From assembly GCA_949361645.1 (NCBI GenBank), contig OX442416.1:1244887-1308886 (forward strand): 64,000 nt of DNA, given 5' to 3'. Below, one piece after another: positions 11,637 to 31,200 of this stretch. The first letter of the stretch is position 1. Every line of letters begins with the position of its first letter. The stretch comes from Spongilla lacustris. Lineage: Eukaryota; Porifera; Demospongiae; Spongillida; Spongillidae. Position numbers and translations under genes: made by a program. The notes beneath the pieces were generated by a model. The model searched no databases. It worked only from the letters and a program-made list of their open reading frames with translations, and was not told the DNA's origin.

Positions 11637-12494
11637 AGGTTGTTGCAGACCACCAGAAGGACTGTGATGAACATCTCCAGACTGTACTGTTTGCGTACCG
11701 AACAGCAGTTCATCACTCTACTGGGTTTACTCCTTTTTCTGTAATGTTTGGTCGCTCACCTACCTTACCTGTGGATGTGATGTTGGGTCGTACACAGCAA
11801 GAACAGTGCACACAGCTCTCTCAATACAGTTTTGTGTGGAAATTACAACAATCTGTAAAAGCAGCATTTGCCGAGGTCCGTCAGAAGCTCGTTTCAGCTC
11901 ATCAACATCAGAAACAATTTGCAGATGCTCACAGTAAATTAAGAAATGAAGAAATACAATTCCAGGTTGGTGATATAGTATGGTTGTACACTCCTGCTGT
12001 CAAGAGCGGTTTGAGTCGCAAGTTTTCGTCTTTCTGGCGAGGCCCTTATACATTCATTGACAGAATCAGTATGGTTAACTACAGGGTACAACTGATTGGT
12101 AGTACCAAATGCCTAATTGTCCATAGTAATCGTTTGAAGCCCTACTATGGTTGCCCAGAAAAAGTTGAGATCAACTTAGAACCGGCAAAGTCTACGGAAA
12201 AGAATTGCATGTAAGACCATGCAGGCTACACAAGGGTTGAGCATGAGGAAGATGTGAATCATGAAGGAGAGGAGAATGAAGGGCATGTGGTGGAAAATGA
12301 ACCTGTCAATCAAGAGCTGGAAGATGCAGCACAGGGTCCTGTGGAACAGTTGTTGGAGGCAGATGTACCAATGCCTCCAGATCTAGGACATGATACAGCA
12401 CCTGAAGTTTACTGTTGAAGCTCAAAGTAACAGGAGGTATCCATGTCGCAATCATCAACCTCCTGAACGATACAGAGATTATATTGGTTATTGA
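11637..12494 (+). mobile_element. Ty3/gypsy retrotransposon pol remnant (integrase C-terminus)
   Basis: The frame from 11637 reads KVVADHQKD, then LFAYRTAVHHSTGFTPF and MFGRSPTLPVDVMLG. Next come a basic helix, GDIVWLYTP and LSRKFSSFWRGPY, and it ends near RLKPYYG. This is the end of the integrase core and the GPY/F-type C-terminal module of a Ty3/gypsy polyprotein. The frame stops at 12212-12214. An acidic, frame-broken stretch follows, then RNHQPPERYRDYIGY and a stop at 12494, a usual end of such polyproteins. Protease, RT, RNase H and LTRs are not seen, so it is a truncated fossil copy. Confidence 0.85.
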
Positions 12495-12569
12495 CTTCTT
12501 GTGAGGACACAAGAAACTTATGGAGGGAATGACAGAAGTACCAAGTGCAGACGTCACATGCTCTAACTT

Positions 12570-12605
12570 TATATATATATAATTATAATTATATTATATA
12601 TATAT
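12570..12605. repeat. AT microsatellite
   Basis: An imperfect tata/ttat run just after the retrotransposon remnant. Confidence 0.8.
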
Positions 12606-12686
12606 TGGTGCATTGCCAGTGAGTGTTTTGTAACTCTGTCAGTCTGTTTGTGATTGTATGTCTGTCTATATCTATGTGTGAGTTCA

Positions 12687-12750
12687 TACTTGTGCTCATA
12701 CTGATGTTACACTTCAATGATATGCGTCTGCATATTCTTCACATGCAGAG
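12687..12750. repeat. copy of the 9318-9382 segment
   Basis: The stretch from acttgtgctcatactgatg to cttcacatgcag is nearly identical to 9318-9382. Both end in the same cag, which is acceptor-like on the plus strand. It marks a second duplication unit near semaphorin copy C. Confidence 0.7.
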
Positions 12751-12870
12751 TCTATGCATCAGGACTGTGTGAGATTGGAGACAATTTTGTGGAGCACATC
12801 AGACACAAGAGAGGCCCTGATGGCTATGTGGAAGATGTCAGCAGCGCACTTGTCAAGTGGGCATTCCAAG
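12749..12870 (+). CDS. orphan exon candidate
   Basis: Between a cag acceptor and a donor-like CAAG|gtttgc lies a 122-nt open stretch, including SGLCEIGDNFVEHIRHKRG and GYVEDVSSALVKWAF. It is codon-like and soluble in character, with no family that I recognise. No flanking exon of matching phase was found. It may be a displaced exon carried by the duplications around it. Confidence 0.25.
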
Positions 12871-13421
12871 GTTTGCATGACACTGTGTACTATATTCTGA
12901 GCACATGGATGGGGAATTTTCACTAAGACCATATCATACATGTAACTATAACTGCCTAATCCTGGCTAGGCCTGAACCCACTACTACCCGTGTTCTTTTC
13001 TTTCTCAAGTCCCACTTTCCTCACACTTTAACTGTAATTGTGGCCAAGGACCATTAACACACTAAAGCAAATGGCACCTCCATCGATAACCATGTACATG
13101 TACAGGTAAAGCTAAGGTGCATGGCTCATACTGCCTGCAGTTATGCTTGGCAATGGTGCACACATTCAGTGTCACATGCATGACCCTATACAATGTACTG
13201 AAATACATTTAAACCTCTCAGTTCTAATTAAAGACTACCATTGAAATGTGTTAATCCGACTGCTTCTAAATTCATTTTTTTATAATTTAAACAATCACAA
13301 TGACTCACATAAATTAAATAAACAATTACTAAGTGACACAGCCCAGTAGCCAGGGCTACAATGTGTACAGCCAAACACAGATATTCAAAATAGAGCCCTT
13401 CAAATATTTTGTACTTGTCCC

Positions 13422-13551
13422 TCAAATAGCACTAGAATAAACTTCAATCAGCTCCTTCTCCTCATATTTGGGTGTTTCGTTATAAGTGTCAGATCTTTTC
13501 TCATCATTCAGGTCCGGCAAACCAGCACTAAGATTTTCAATCACATCACCA
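13422..13551 (-). CDS. possible alternative last exon of semaphorin gene B (acidic tail)
   Basis: After a good acceptor (tctgtttattag) a 43-codon frame reads GDVIENLSAGLPDLNDEKRS and then YNETPKYEEKELIEVY before a stop at 13424-13422. Its phase (one nucleotide completes the codon) fits a cryptic donor in gene B's last exon at 14117/14116 (AAAAG|gtgtgc). Splicing would replace the last ten codons of gene B by a 42-residue acidic tail with tyrosine motifs. This is inference from phase and splice signals. Confidence 0.35.
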
Positions 13552-13676
13552 CTAATAAACAGATATACAACCAGCAGTAATAAACAATGACAATTAGTTG
13601 AGCTCAAATTTGTATTGCGCCATACACATGGTGGTCAATTGCTGTAATTGGAGTTAATGGCAGTTATTTACGGAGC

Positions 13677-13682
13677 TTTATT
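13677..13682 (-). promoter_or_regulatory. candidate polyadenylation signal for gene B
   Basis: tttatt on the plus strand reads AATAAA on the minus strand, about 400 bases after the gene B stop. It lies at the edge of the foldback repeat. Weak evidence. Confidence 0.25.
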
Positions 13683-13890
13683 TAAAAAAACATCCTGGGA
13701 TTGAGCGTCCAGGTTGGGAATAGATATGGTTCTACCCTGGTTCTGTCGAGTTGAAGCAATAATTATATTCATACTTCAACATGGGTTTTGTTCGACAAAA
13801 CCAGGGTAGAACCACATGGATTTTGCACTATTCCAATGTTGGATGTTCAATCCCAGGATGGTTTTTATGATGGGTTTTTTATGATGGGTT
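13680..13890. mobile_element. foldback/MITE-like imperfect inverted repeat
   Basis: The left part (13684-13752) contains catcctgggattgagcg and ggttctaccctggttctg. The right part (13788-13862) contains their reverse complements, ccagggtagaacc and caatcccaggatg. The arms are about 70 bp with a short centre. It sits just downstream of the gene B stop codon. Confidence 0.65.
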
Positions 13891-13937
13891 TTTGTTAAAA
13901 AAAAAATCCACGCTAGATAATTATAACTTTTCCCTGT

Positions 13938-14082
13938 GCCTGCCCTAACACACCAATACACCCTACCCTAACACACCACCACACCCTACCCTAACACACC
14001 ACCACACCCTACCCTAACACACCACCACACCCTACCCTAACACACCACCACACCCTACCCTAACACACCACCACACCCTACC

Positions 14083-14092
<10 letters not shown>
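13938..14092. repeat. 20-bp tandem repeat with telomere-like motif
   Basis: About seven copies of a unit containing accctaccctaacacacc. On the minus strand the unit contains TTAGGGTAGGG. It abuts the stop codon of gene B. Confidence 0.85.
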
Positions 14093-21229
<7,137 letters not shown>

Positions 21230-22219
21230 AGCCGAGCTACACCCTCCTCTGGGGTCTTTTACAGACCGTATATTCGTATATTTAGAACTGAACTCGATCT
21301 CCATTTTAAAAAAAGAAAAAAGGACCCTGTGTTTTTAATAAACGAGCGCATTTTTCCATGACCGTAAACGCTACTGCGTACCGTTTTTCGAAGTATCCAG
21401 TCCTGAAATGTAGAGGCGTTAGCAGGGTTAGTATTAGTTACAACTAGGGATACGCTCGTTTAAACACGAGGCTTTTTTAATTAGGGGGGCAGTTGGAGTT
21501 AATACACGGTACCAAGGTGGTTAGTGTCGTTACTTGCAAACCGGCTGCTCTCCTGTGTCAACAATTGCTAAAGTGCGCAATGCATTAATGCGCGGGCCAT
21601 GAATAGTGTAGTAAAGTGTGAATTCAAATGCGCTATGGGAGTGCCTTGTATACGGCATGCTGGAATCCGGAGCGCCCACTATATTTGGAAAACGTGATTA
21701 CAATCATAAACGTATCAAAATTGATATAACTGCAAGATACATGTACGTGTACGTACACCATATGCACATAACATCATTCTCGTTGCAGGAATTAATGCTC
21801 TGGCATTGGATCTCACCAATGTTATTTATTTAATAGTAGTATAACTTGTAGTGATTTTTGATCCACAAACATACCCAAACAATAAGACACTTTTGGTGCC
21901 TAATAAAAAATAAATAAGATTAATTTTTTTAAAGGATGGCATTTGTGCTTGACCTTAATAATTAGCATTTTGTGCATGCATGCATCTTAATGATTATCAT
22001 TTGTAAAACTGGTAAGGCTAAAACCTGGTCCTTATTAGGGCAAATGTCAGGATAATTCTTTCTAGATAGAACAGTTATCAACTTTGACCCTTCTCCACTC
22101 TTACACTCAGATGAGCTCATTGGTCGACAGAAGTCCACAATGACATCATGCAAGCTACTGATTGTGCCTCACCACCACACCTCCCCCATGCCTGCAGGTT
22201 ACAGTGTGGTGACCCAAGG

Positions 22220-22660
22220 GATGAAGAGCAACATCCGGGCAAAAGGGTCACACAGTCCTATACAGCCACCACCTCACTGTAGTCTGGAACTCATTGCACT
22301 CCATGTGTAGGCCTAAGCCCATGATATGGAGGGGACCACTGACAGCCATGAAGCTGCATGAGGGGCTGAAGCAGACAGAAGTCAGGCTTTGTTGGCTGAG
22401 GAGGATGCTTCCAACAAATATTTGAACTGATCCTCGTCGATCTTGTGGGACAGCTAGGCAGTCGTGATTGTGTGGTAATTGTTGGAAAGGCCCAGGCCTG
22501 ATGAGGCAATGAAGGCTGCATGGCAAGAGAGAGAGAATGAAGGCCTAAGCCCACGAACCTCAAACCAAGGTGAGCCTATTTCCAGGCACTGTCTGTTACT
22601 CCAATGGCTGAGCAGACAAGACCATCCAAAGCCTAACTAGGAGACCCTACAAGGGCGTAG

Positions 22661-22695
<35 letters not shown>

Positions 22696-23160
22696 ACACT
22701 AGCTGCCATTGTGGTTCTCATGTGAATGACCTTGCTACTCAAGGCCTCAGCTGTAGATGGAGTGAAGGTCACCACTCCAGGCATTCTAGCTTAAATGACA
22801 TCATCCACAGAGCACTGTCAGCTGCAAAGATATCTGCTCGTTTGGAGCCTTCTGGAGTAGCTAGATCAGATGGTAAAAGGCCAGATGGTATTTCAATGGT
22901 TCCCTGGAAAGAGGGGAAACTCCTTGTGTGGGATGCTACATGCAGAGACACCTTGGCACCATCACATCTCACCACTGCTGAAAGAGGTCCATGCAGGATT
23001 GGTAGCAGCTGAGGCTGAGTCCCAAAAGAGGAAGAAGTATTCCTCTAAGCCATTCAAAAGAACTAGACAGATGTGGAACTTCCTCTCTTGATTGCCACAG
23101 AAAGGTACCGGAGTAGGAACTGGTAGGATTGTGAGTCTCCAGTGGTTTGGTGCAGACGAT
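22220..23160 (+). mobile_element. LINE-type retroelement C-terminal remnant
   Basis: The plus-strand frame at 22722-23012 reads LATQGLSCRWSEGHHSRHSS, then NDIIHRALSAAKISARLEPS and RSDGKRPDGISMVPWKEGK, then LLVWDATCRDTLAPSHL. This is the conserved C-terminal region following reverse transcriptase in non-LTR elements common in sponges and cnidarians. Homologous but stop-ridden sequence extends upstream to about 22220, interrupted by a poly-G run at 22667-22693. There is no intact RT domain, so it is a dead 5'-truncated copy. Confidence 0.65.
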
Positions 23161-23580
23161 GCTCAAGGTCCTTAATAAAAGACAATCTTTCAGCACCAAA
23201 TACACCGAGACTCACATCAACTTTTAATTATGCGTGTGAGTGAGTCAGTATAAGTTAGGTTGTGTAGTTGTTAGCCATATGTATTAGTTTATGCATTATT
23301 GTATTTAAAAAATAAGAATTGCATGCAAGTCAGTAGTTATACACATGAAAGTTTGTTTTTAAAATGTATTCAATCTGTACCATAATAAGAATATCATGTC
23401 ACACTAACAAGGCAAAACCGTGTATCACCAAACAGTTATTTCAAAGATTGGCCATCTCCTTGCAGAGGCAACATGCCAGGGCAATGATTGCCATGCAGCC
23501 TTTGTACATGTAAATTAGTACCGATAGTTATACATGAACATTTCTATTACGTTCTTTTTCCATAATAATGATAATAATGT

Positions 23581-23660
23581 TCAGCTGGTTCGTACCAATG
23601 CCACAGCAAGGATAGCACCACCAGCAAAGAACAGGGCATATTGCTGCTTGTGTTTTTGTG
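23581..23660 (-). CDS. possible last exon: short tail-anchored TM peptide
   Basis: After an acceptor (gatacacag) 25 codons end with KQQYALFFAGGAILAVALVR, then TS and a stop at 23583-23581. It has basic residues, one hydrophobic helix and a very short lumenal end, like a C-terminal membrane anchor. The upstream exons of this gene are not established. Confidence 0.35.
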
Positions 23661-23794
23661 CTGTGTATCATTAGTTATAGGTAGTTTAATGTTATGCGTA
23701 TCTTGTATTGTTACAGTTAACTTAAATAGTTAGAGACTATAATAGTGATAGCTAGTGTTGAAAAATACAATAATCCTAAATAACACAATTTAAT

Positions 23795-24788
23795 ACTTAT
23801 GAAGGGGAGCATGGGCACATCTGAGGAGAATGGCTCTTGCATTCTGCCTCATCAGTGTGACAGCCAGCAGGCAGTACATTTGGCTCAGTGCCTCAGTTTC
23901 TAATAATAATAACAACAATCAGCATCTCCTGAGGGTAATTCTCTAGTTTGTCCTCTTAGCAGCATCGGACAAAATTAGGTTATCACTGCACAACCTGCTA
24001 GTGTGGAGGCGATGTATCAAACGGACACAAGATTGCATTGTTCAATGCATTCTGCAGTGCATCCTTATCAGCTCACCTTGAGGATGGAAGTAGCTGGGGG
24101 CTGGACAAATAAAAAAAACTAGACCAGCTGCACGCACATAATCCAGCACCTAATAATAATTGCCACCATGTTTCACAGTTGGTGCTGCTCATTGCATGGA
24201 GAGAGGAACAAAAGAGGAAGAAGTGTAGATGCTGAACATGTACTTTTTGTTCCCCTGGCTGACGAGTCATTTGGTGGGTGGGGCACCGCTAGTATACCAA
24301 TGTACTCTGGGCAGGATGGCAGCCAAAGACTAGTCATTGCATTACAGAAAAACAATGACTGTGCGAGGATTGCAAGGCAGCCTCTTGTTTAGTATAGTTA
24401 TAATGTTGCCTGTGGTTACGTGTGCATATTTATACATATTACGTGTTTTGTGCTTTGCTTGAAATCCTGCTCTTATATAATAACAATAATACTAACCAAC
24501 CACATTTAATTAAAATAAACCATCACTTTATTGTAGTACAATACAATAAGACAAAAGATAAAACCTTTAGATAAGGTGGCTTTACTTGCCGGTTTCTTTT
24601 TTCCCCTGATATACAACAAATAACACATGCACATAAAACCCAAATAATATGTAGACAAATAATAAAAGTTAATGACTAGCTATAGTAGGTCCATCCTCTG
24701 CGGGGGCTCAAGGAAGGATGGTATGCTGTGTGGTGGACATGGTGAAGGGAAGACCTTGAACCTCTAATGTACATGATGGCTGAGAGGA

Positions 24789-24819
<31 letters not shown>

Positions 24820-25870
24820 GAGGAGGAGGAGGAGGAGGGAGGGGAGGAGGAGGGGGAGGAGGAGGGGGAGGAGGAGGGGGAGGAGGAGGGGGAGGAGGAG
24901 GGGGAGGAGGAGGGGGAGGAGTAGGAGGAGGAGGAGGAGGAGGGGGAGGAGGAGGGGGAGGGGGAGGAGTAGGAGGAGGAGGAGAGGGAGGAGGAGGAGT
25001 AGGAGGAGGAGGAGGAGAGGGAGGAGGAGGAGGAGGGAGGGGGAGGAGGGAGGGGAGGAGGAGGGGGAGGAGGGGAGGAGGAGGGGGAGGAGGGGAGGAG
25101 GAGGAGGGAGGGGAGGAGGGGGAGGAGGAGGGGGAGGAGGAGGGGGAGGAGGAGGGGGAGGAGGAGGGGGAGGAGGAGGGGGAGGAGGAGGGGGAGGAGG
25201 AGGGGGAGGAGGAGGGGGAGGAGGAGGGGGAGGAGGAGGGGGAGGAGGAGGGGGAGGAGGAGGGGGAGGGGGAGGAGTAGGAGGAGGAGGAGAGGGAGGA
25301 GGAGGAGTAGGAGGAGGAGGAGAGGGAGGAGGAGGAGGAGGGAGGGGGAGGAGGAGGGGGAGGAGGAGGGGGAGGAGGAGGGGGAGGAGGAGGGGGAGGA
25401 GGAGGGGGAGGAGGAGGGGGAGGAGGAGGGGGAGGAGGAGGAGGAGGAGGAGGAGGAGGAGGGGGAGGAGGAGGGGGAGGAGGAGGGGGAGGAGGAGGGG
25501 GAGGAGGAGGGGGAGGAGGAGGGGGAGGAGGAGGGGGAGGAGGAGGGGGAGGAGGAGGAGGAGGAGCAGGGAGAAGCTCAGTGTACACCTGATTCCATCG
25601 AGCCCACACGCCTGTTGCAGTAGAAAAGGGTTGATGAAAAGATAACAATCATCAATGTCCAGCTAATTTGCTTGTCACAGAAGTATGCTTATGATTTTAA
25701 TTAGTGATACTGGTATTACAAGTATTAATACGGATTATACATACTCACAACTATATAAAAAGAAACAAGGTAGTTGAAGGGACACATCTGGCCAAAAGTG
25801 CCCTGGCATTCTACCTCATGAGGCTTTAAAAATAATAATACAAATTTACATCATGATACCAAGGGGCCAA
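23795..25870 (-). other. exon-like duplicated Cys motifs of an unknown minus-strand gene
   Basis: Two short minus-strand stretches share one pattern: about 25840-25790 reads PHEVECQGTFGQMCPFN, and about 23876-23822 reads CHTDEAECKSHSPQMCPCS. A second pair also looks alike: about 24385-24340 reads GCLAILAQSLFFC, and about 23500-23465 reads GCMAIIALACCLC. The order suggests a duplicated unit (25.9-24.3 kb and 23.9-23.4 kb). A stretch VWARWNQVYTELLPA at about 25617-25570 runs into the proline-coding GGA tract. I cannot assemble a gene or name a family. Confidence 0.25.
24781..25566. repeat. about 785-bp GGA/GGGGGA purine tract
   Basis: Almost pure purine on the plus strand (units ggaggaggaggg, with a few gt interruptions). 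The minus strand is open throughout as Pro/Ser and the plus strand as Gly/Arg, which is expected of such a repeat. It can form triplex or quadruplex DNA. Whether the minus-strand frame is a real proline-rich exon is unknown. Confidence 0.9.
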
Positions 25871-25990
25871 GGGATGATCAAGAGGCCAAGGGATGATCAA
25901 GAGGCCAAGGGATGATCAAGAGGCCAAGGGATGATCAAGAGGCCAAGGGATGATCAAGAGGCCAAGGGATGATCAAGGGGCCAAGGGATG
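25857..25990. repeat. 20-bp minisatellite (gatcaagaggccaagggat)
   Basis: About seven near-identical copies in direct tandem. Confidence 0.9.
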
Positions 25991-26299
25991 GTGTACATTG
26001 TGCCACCAAGGGAGGTTGTACATTGTGCCACTAAGGCTCTAGCCAAAGCCCAAACCAGGGTGAAGTTCAGCTTGCTGCAGAGCTCAGTGAGAGCCTAACA
26101 TATGTGGGAAGAAGTGGTGATGGCCAGGTGAGAAGCCAGGCGGGAGAAAGTAGAGTGGGCTTCCCTTCCCCAGTTTCCATACATGTACACGTAGGTCTCC
26201 ATCGCAAGCAGGCTGCACACCCAACCCAGCTCTGAACACTTGGGGTCATTTACCCTGTGCTTCCTGGCCTCTGCCTCCTCCACTGCAGCCCCTTCAAGA

Positions 26300-26887
26300 C
26301 AAGCTTGCTGCTGTTGGGATGGAAGGGGTTAAGGGAGAGGTCACAATGATGTAATATTATAGGGGCCATCTCACACATACACATACACACATTAGCACAC
26401 ATATACACAGAGTTACAAGGAGCTTCCCTGCCTGAATAGCCAATGTATCTGACCAATTTAAGGTGATACCCAGCCCGCCTTAAATGTCTGATTATTAGTT
26501 AAAATGTACACATTTATTTAATCTGCCCCGTGTTTCTTCTAGGTATCTTTAAAACAATTATATACTAAACAGTACAGCACGAACATTAAATTAACCTACT
26601 ACCTAAGACTAAATAATATATTAGTAGCCTGAGTGATGCTTTGGGATGGGAGTCAGTGTCTACCTAATGCAGTGGACTCCTTTGGTACCTGAAGCTCTCT
26701 TGATGGCTTTCCATCTATCCACCACAATGAGACGCATGACCTGATAAACCTTCCTCTACTGAACGACTGTACAGTGCCAGCGTTATTACTACTGTAGCTT
26801 GTTCAAAATCATGAATTAACTTCATCATTTTCAAAATTTAATAATTTTAAAACAAACGGATGTACCTGTCCATACTCATCAAGATCA
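26300..26887. other. upstream region of semaphorin gene A
   Basis: I find no TATA box in a convincing place. A minus-strand frame at about 26760-26690, containing MRLIVVDRWKAIKRAS with a donor after it, is a weak candidate first exon of the unknown minus-strand gene. If real, it would make a bidirectional promoter with gene A. Confidence 0.25.
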
Positions 26888-27105
26888 ATGGCTTACTTGC
26901 GATTGCTGTGGGCTGTATCCAGCGTTGTTGTGCTAGCACAAGCGCAGTTGTCGCCGCCAACTGTCAATATCCGCCAACCTCTTCAAGGGTACTCGTACAA
27001 TACAAGACTTGTAGGTAAGCTTTCGAGACAAGACTCGCACACACGCACATCAAAGTACACACACGTACACCAGCTGCCGTACACCAGTCGACTTACACAT
27101 GCGCG

Positions 27106-27163
<58 letters not shown>

Positions 27164-28160
27164 AAAACACACCATAGTCGGCATAGCTAGGCCTAGATTA
27201 ATAACATTCACACACACACACGCGCTCGCGCGCACACACACGCATACACGTACACACACAACACACACACCTACCACTCGTATGCATTTTATATGCCAAA
27301 CGGTTTTTTGTTTACCGACAGTCAATGCTAGGCCTATTTTAGTGTATGTATAGGGTGGGAATAAATCATCTTTTCAACCAGCTGCAAAGCTAAAAATAAA
27401 AATTTGTAACTCAGCCTAAGCAATATTGTGCTTTGGCCCAAATGTCATAGCAGAGATAATATATAGATTATCTCTGGTCATAGGCCTAGAGGGTGTGCAT
27501 TAAATGGATACAAACACCACTACATTACCACAATATGTGGTGTGGTCATGTTCTAATATCTTTAGTAAACAACTAAAGAGGTTCCCCTCCCTTCTCATAC
27601 ATGTACTTCCTGCGCCCATAGTGATACCCCTAGTATCAACGGCCCATTCCGAGGCAGAGGGGGAGGGATGGTGGCATGTTATCTTAGCGGGGGTCATGGT
27701 AACCCTAGCAGGATTATTTTTTCACACACAACACACATGCTTGTACACACACACACACACAACATACACACACACATGCGAGCACACAACATACACACAC
27801 ATGCGTGCACACACACACACACACACACACACAACATGTACATGTACACACACATGCGCACACACACACACACACACAACTACATATACAAATGCCATGC
27901 ACACACTTACACACACAACATACACACACATGCATGCACACACACACACACAACATGTACATCTACACACACATTCTGCACACACAACATGTACATGTAC
28001 ACACACATTCTGCACACACACACAACATGTACATGTACGCACACATGCGTGCACACACACACACACACACATGTACATGTACGCACGCATGCGTGCATGC
28101 ACACACAACTACATATACAAATGCCGTGCACACACACACAACTTCATATACAAATGCCGT

Positions 28161-28206
<46 letters not shown>

Positions 28207-31200
28207 ACACACACCTACACACATGCTTGCACATAGACATTGCCCTTGGGAGAATGTTGGGGTAGGTTATCAGTTTGGAAGTACATGTAGGTATCATCAT
28301 TATGTATGGGTGTGGTCTTCAGGGTGCTTGATAATAGTATTTGGGGGAGAATTGTATATTGTTCTCTTCCTGGAAGAATCATTGTCTCATTTCTTGAAAT
28401 GTGTGTTAATGATATGACACAAATTCTTGAGTAGCGATAGCATAACGTCTGGGATATAACATTATCTTATTGAGTATGGTGTGTGTAGTTCCAATGTCCA
28501 CCCCACCCGTCCAATGATTGCTAGGGACCCTAATGCCCCCCCCCCCCCCCCCCCCCCCCCCCAGTACATGTACATGTATATCCCTAGGGTGCATTAATAC
28601 CCTCTAGGGTTTTTTTATTACTAGCCCCCTCTGTAGTGCTACCATCTCGTAGACAATGTACACTGCACAGTCAGACAAACTTACTGCACAGTCAATCAAA
28701 GTTATCTTTCCTCTGTTAATGTTCACCGCACAGCCAATCAAACTTGCCTCCATTCTCTCCTTACACAGACTACCAGTCAAGCACGTACTCGGGAGAGCAC
28801 TTTGCCACTCACCTCAACTTTGGCGATGTGCCGGGAAGTGTGGTTGTTGGGAGCGCGTAAGCTATCGTGTGAACACATCACACACAATGACGTGTACAGT
28901 CACGTACATGTACATGCACATACATGTTGTATACTGTATGTGCACATACACTGTATGTATGTGCATACAAGTATGTGTACATGTATGTGCATGTGCACGT
29001 ATGTATGCACATGCACATACATGTATGTATGTACGTGCACATACATGTATGTATGCACATACACATGTACAGTAGCGGTCATAAAAAAGTACACGTAACG
29101 TATGCGTCGCACGCAATTAATGTTGGCGTACAGTATACGTGGGATTAAAATAGCGTTTTGGGAGCGTAACGTGTATGGAACGTAGTGTTAATACACAGGG
29201 AGGGAGGGAGAGAGGGAGGGAGGGAGGGAGGGAGGGAGGGAGGGAGGGAGGGAGGGAGGGAGGGAGGGAGGGGTGCTTCAAACTATTTAGCTCACAACAC
29301 ACCAGTTGAATAGGGACTGGGGGAGGAGCTGCCAATGAGAGAATGAATATATTAGTATATTACTATTCAGTAGCGAATTTAGAACTACATGTACATGTAC
29401 ATGTACATGTAGTAATGAAGGCAGTTGGATACATGGCATATTGTTTGGCATGTGTACATGTACCTTAGCCCTCCTCCCCAGTCCAATCCATATTTGCTAC
29501 ATGTACATATGTACCTATGCGTTACATGACATTTGCACACATGTATGTATGATGTACACACACACATGTACACACATTTGCACACATGTACACACATTTG
29601 CACACATGTACACACATTTGCACACATGTACACACCATTTGCACACATGTACACACCATTTGCACACACACACACACACATTTCTTAATACTACACAGTC
29701 AGCTGAATACTTGGCCTAAATAGGACATTGGCTTGCCCTTGAATAGACCTGACTTTATGACCTGTACATGTACATGCGTGCATTTTGAAGCAGCCCTCAT
29801 CGTTGTAGGAAATCTTGGTGTAATCATTTCAGGAACTCAAAATAGTGTACATGTACACTATGGCCTGTACTACATGTGCACTATGGCATGTACACTATAG
29901 CCTGTACTACATGTACACTATAGCCTGTACTACATGTACACTATAGCCTGTACTACATGTACACTATAGCCTGTACTACATGTACACTATAGCCTGTACT
30001 ACATGTACATGTGCACTATGGCCTGTACTACATGCGCACTATGGCCTGTACTATATGTACACTATGGCCTGTACTACATGTACACTATAGCCTGTACTAC
30101 ATGTGCACTATAGCCTGTACTACATGTACACTATGGCTTGTACTACTGTACATGTGCACCTTACATGTACTACTGTCATGGTTACAGCCTGTACTTACTA
30201 CCTTCATGGTTACAGCCTGTACTACCATCATGGTTATAAGGATTATATGTGGACATCCTTTTATATGCTTTGGGTACACATAGCTTGTACGCATACATTA
30301 CATACATGTACACATACATGTACGTGTACAGCCAGTACACCACACACACTCATGCATGTATATACACCACCTGCTCTTTACATACATGTACACATTGTTG
30401 CCCGTAGCGACCTCCTGTCCCTGCTTAATGAGGACCTGTCACTTCAGCAGACTCTCTCTCTCAGTGCTAGTAACAGCTCTGGTGTGGCTGCTTGCCTGGC
30501 TAGTCAGAAGACTTATGATACCGTGAGCTTATCATTTGTGTGTTAGAATTTTGTTGGGAGGGTGTGCTAGTGTGTGCTAGTGTGTGTTAATGTTGGGAGG
30601 GTGTGCTAGTGTGTGTTAATGTTGGGAGGGTGTGCTAGTGTGTGTTAATGTTAGTAACACATCCACTAACATATGCTAACACCAACATGCTGCATCAGTG
30701 GATGAGTTAGATGATGTTAGTGGGTGGGTTAGGATGTTAGTGGGTGGGTTAGGATGTTAGTGGGTGGGTTAGGATATTAGTGGGTGGGTTAGGATGTTAG
30801 TGGGTGGGTTAGGATATTAGTGGGTGGGTTAGGATGTTAGTGGGTGGGTTAGGATGTTAGTGGGTGGTTTAGGATGTTATTGGGTGGGTTAGGATATTAG
30901 TGGGTGGGTTAGGATGTTAGTGGGTGGGTTAGGATGTTAGTGGGTGGGTTAGGATGCTAGTGGGTGGGTTAGGATGTTAGTGGGTGGGTTAGGATGTTAG
31001 TGGGTGGGTTAGGATGTTAGTGGGTGGGTTAGGATGCTAGTGGGTGGGTTAGGATGTTAGCCGTCTATTAGATGTGTTAGTGTATGTTAGTGGGTGTGTT
31101 GTACATGTTACATTTAGTGGTAAGAAGGTCAAATTGGTTACATTGTAGACTTATGGACATACATTGTAGAGGAGAACAGACCAATTTTGGTCTCTGCCAG

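Noticed and set aside
11637..12494. Complete LTR retrotransposon
   Set aside because: Only the end of integrase is open; no LTR pair, RT or protease found on either side.
24764..25648. Long poly-Pro/Ser (minus) and poly-Gly/Arg (plus) open frames
   Set aside because: Both strands are open only because the GGA repeat has no stop codons; taken as a repeat, with a coding role left open.
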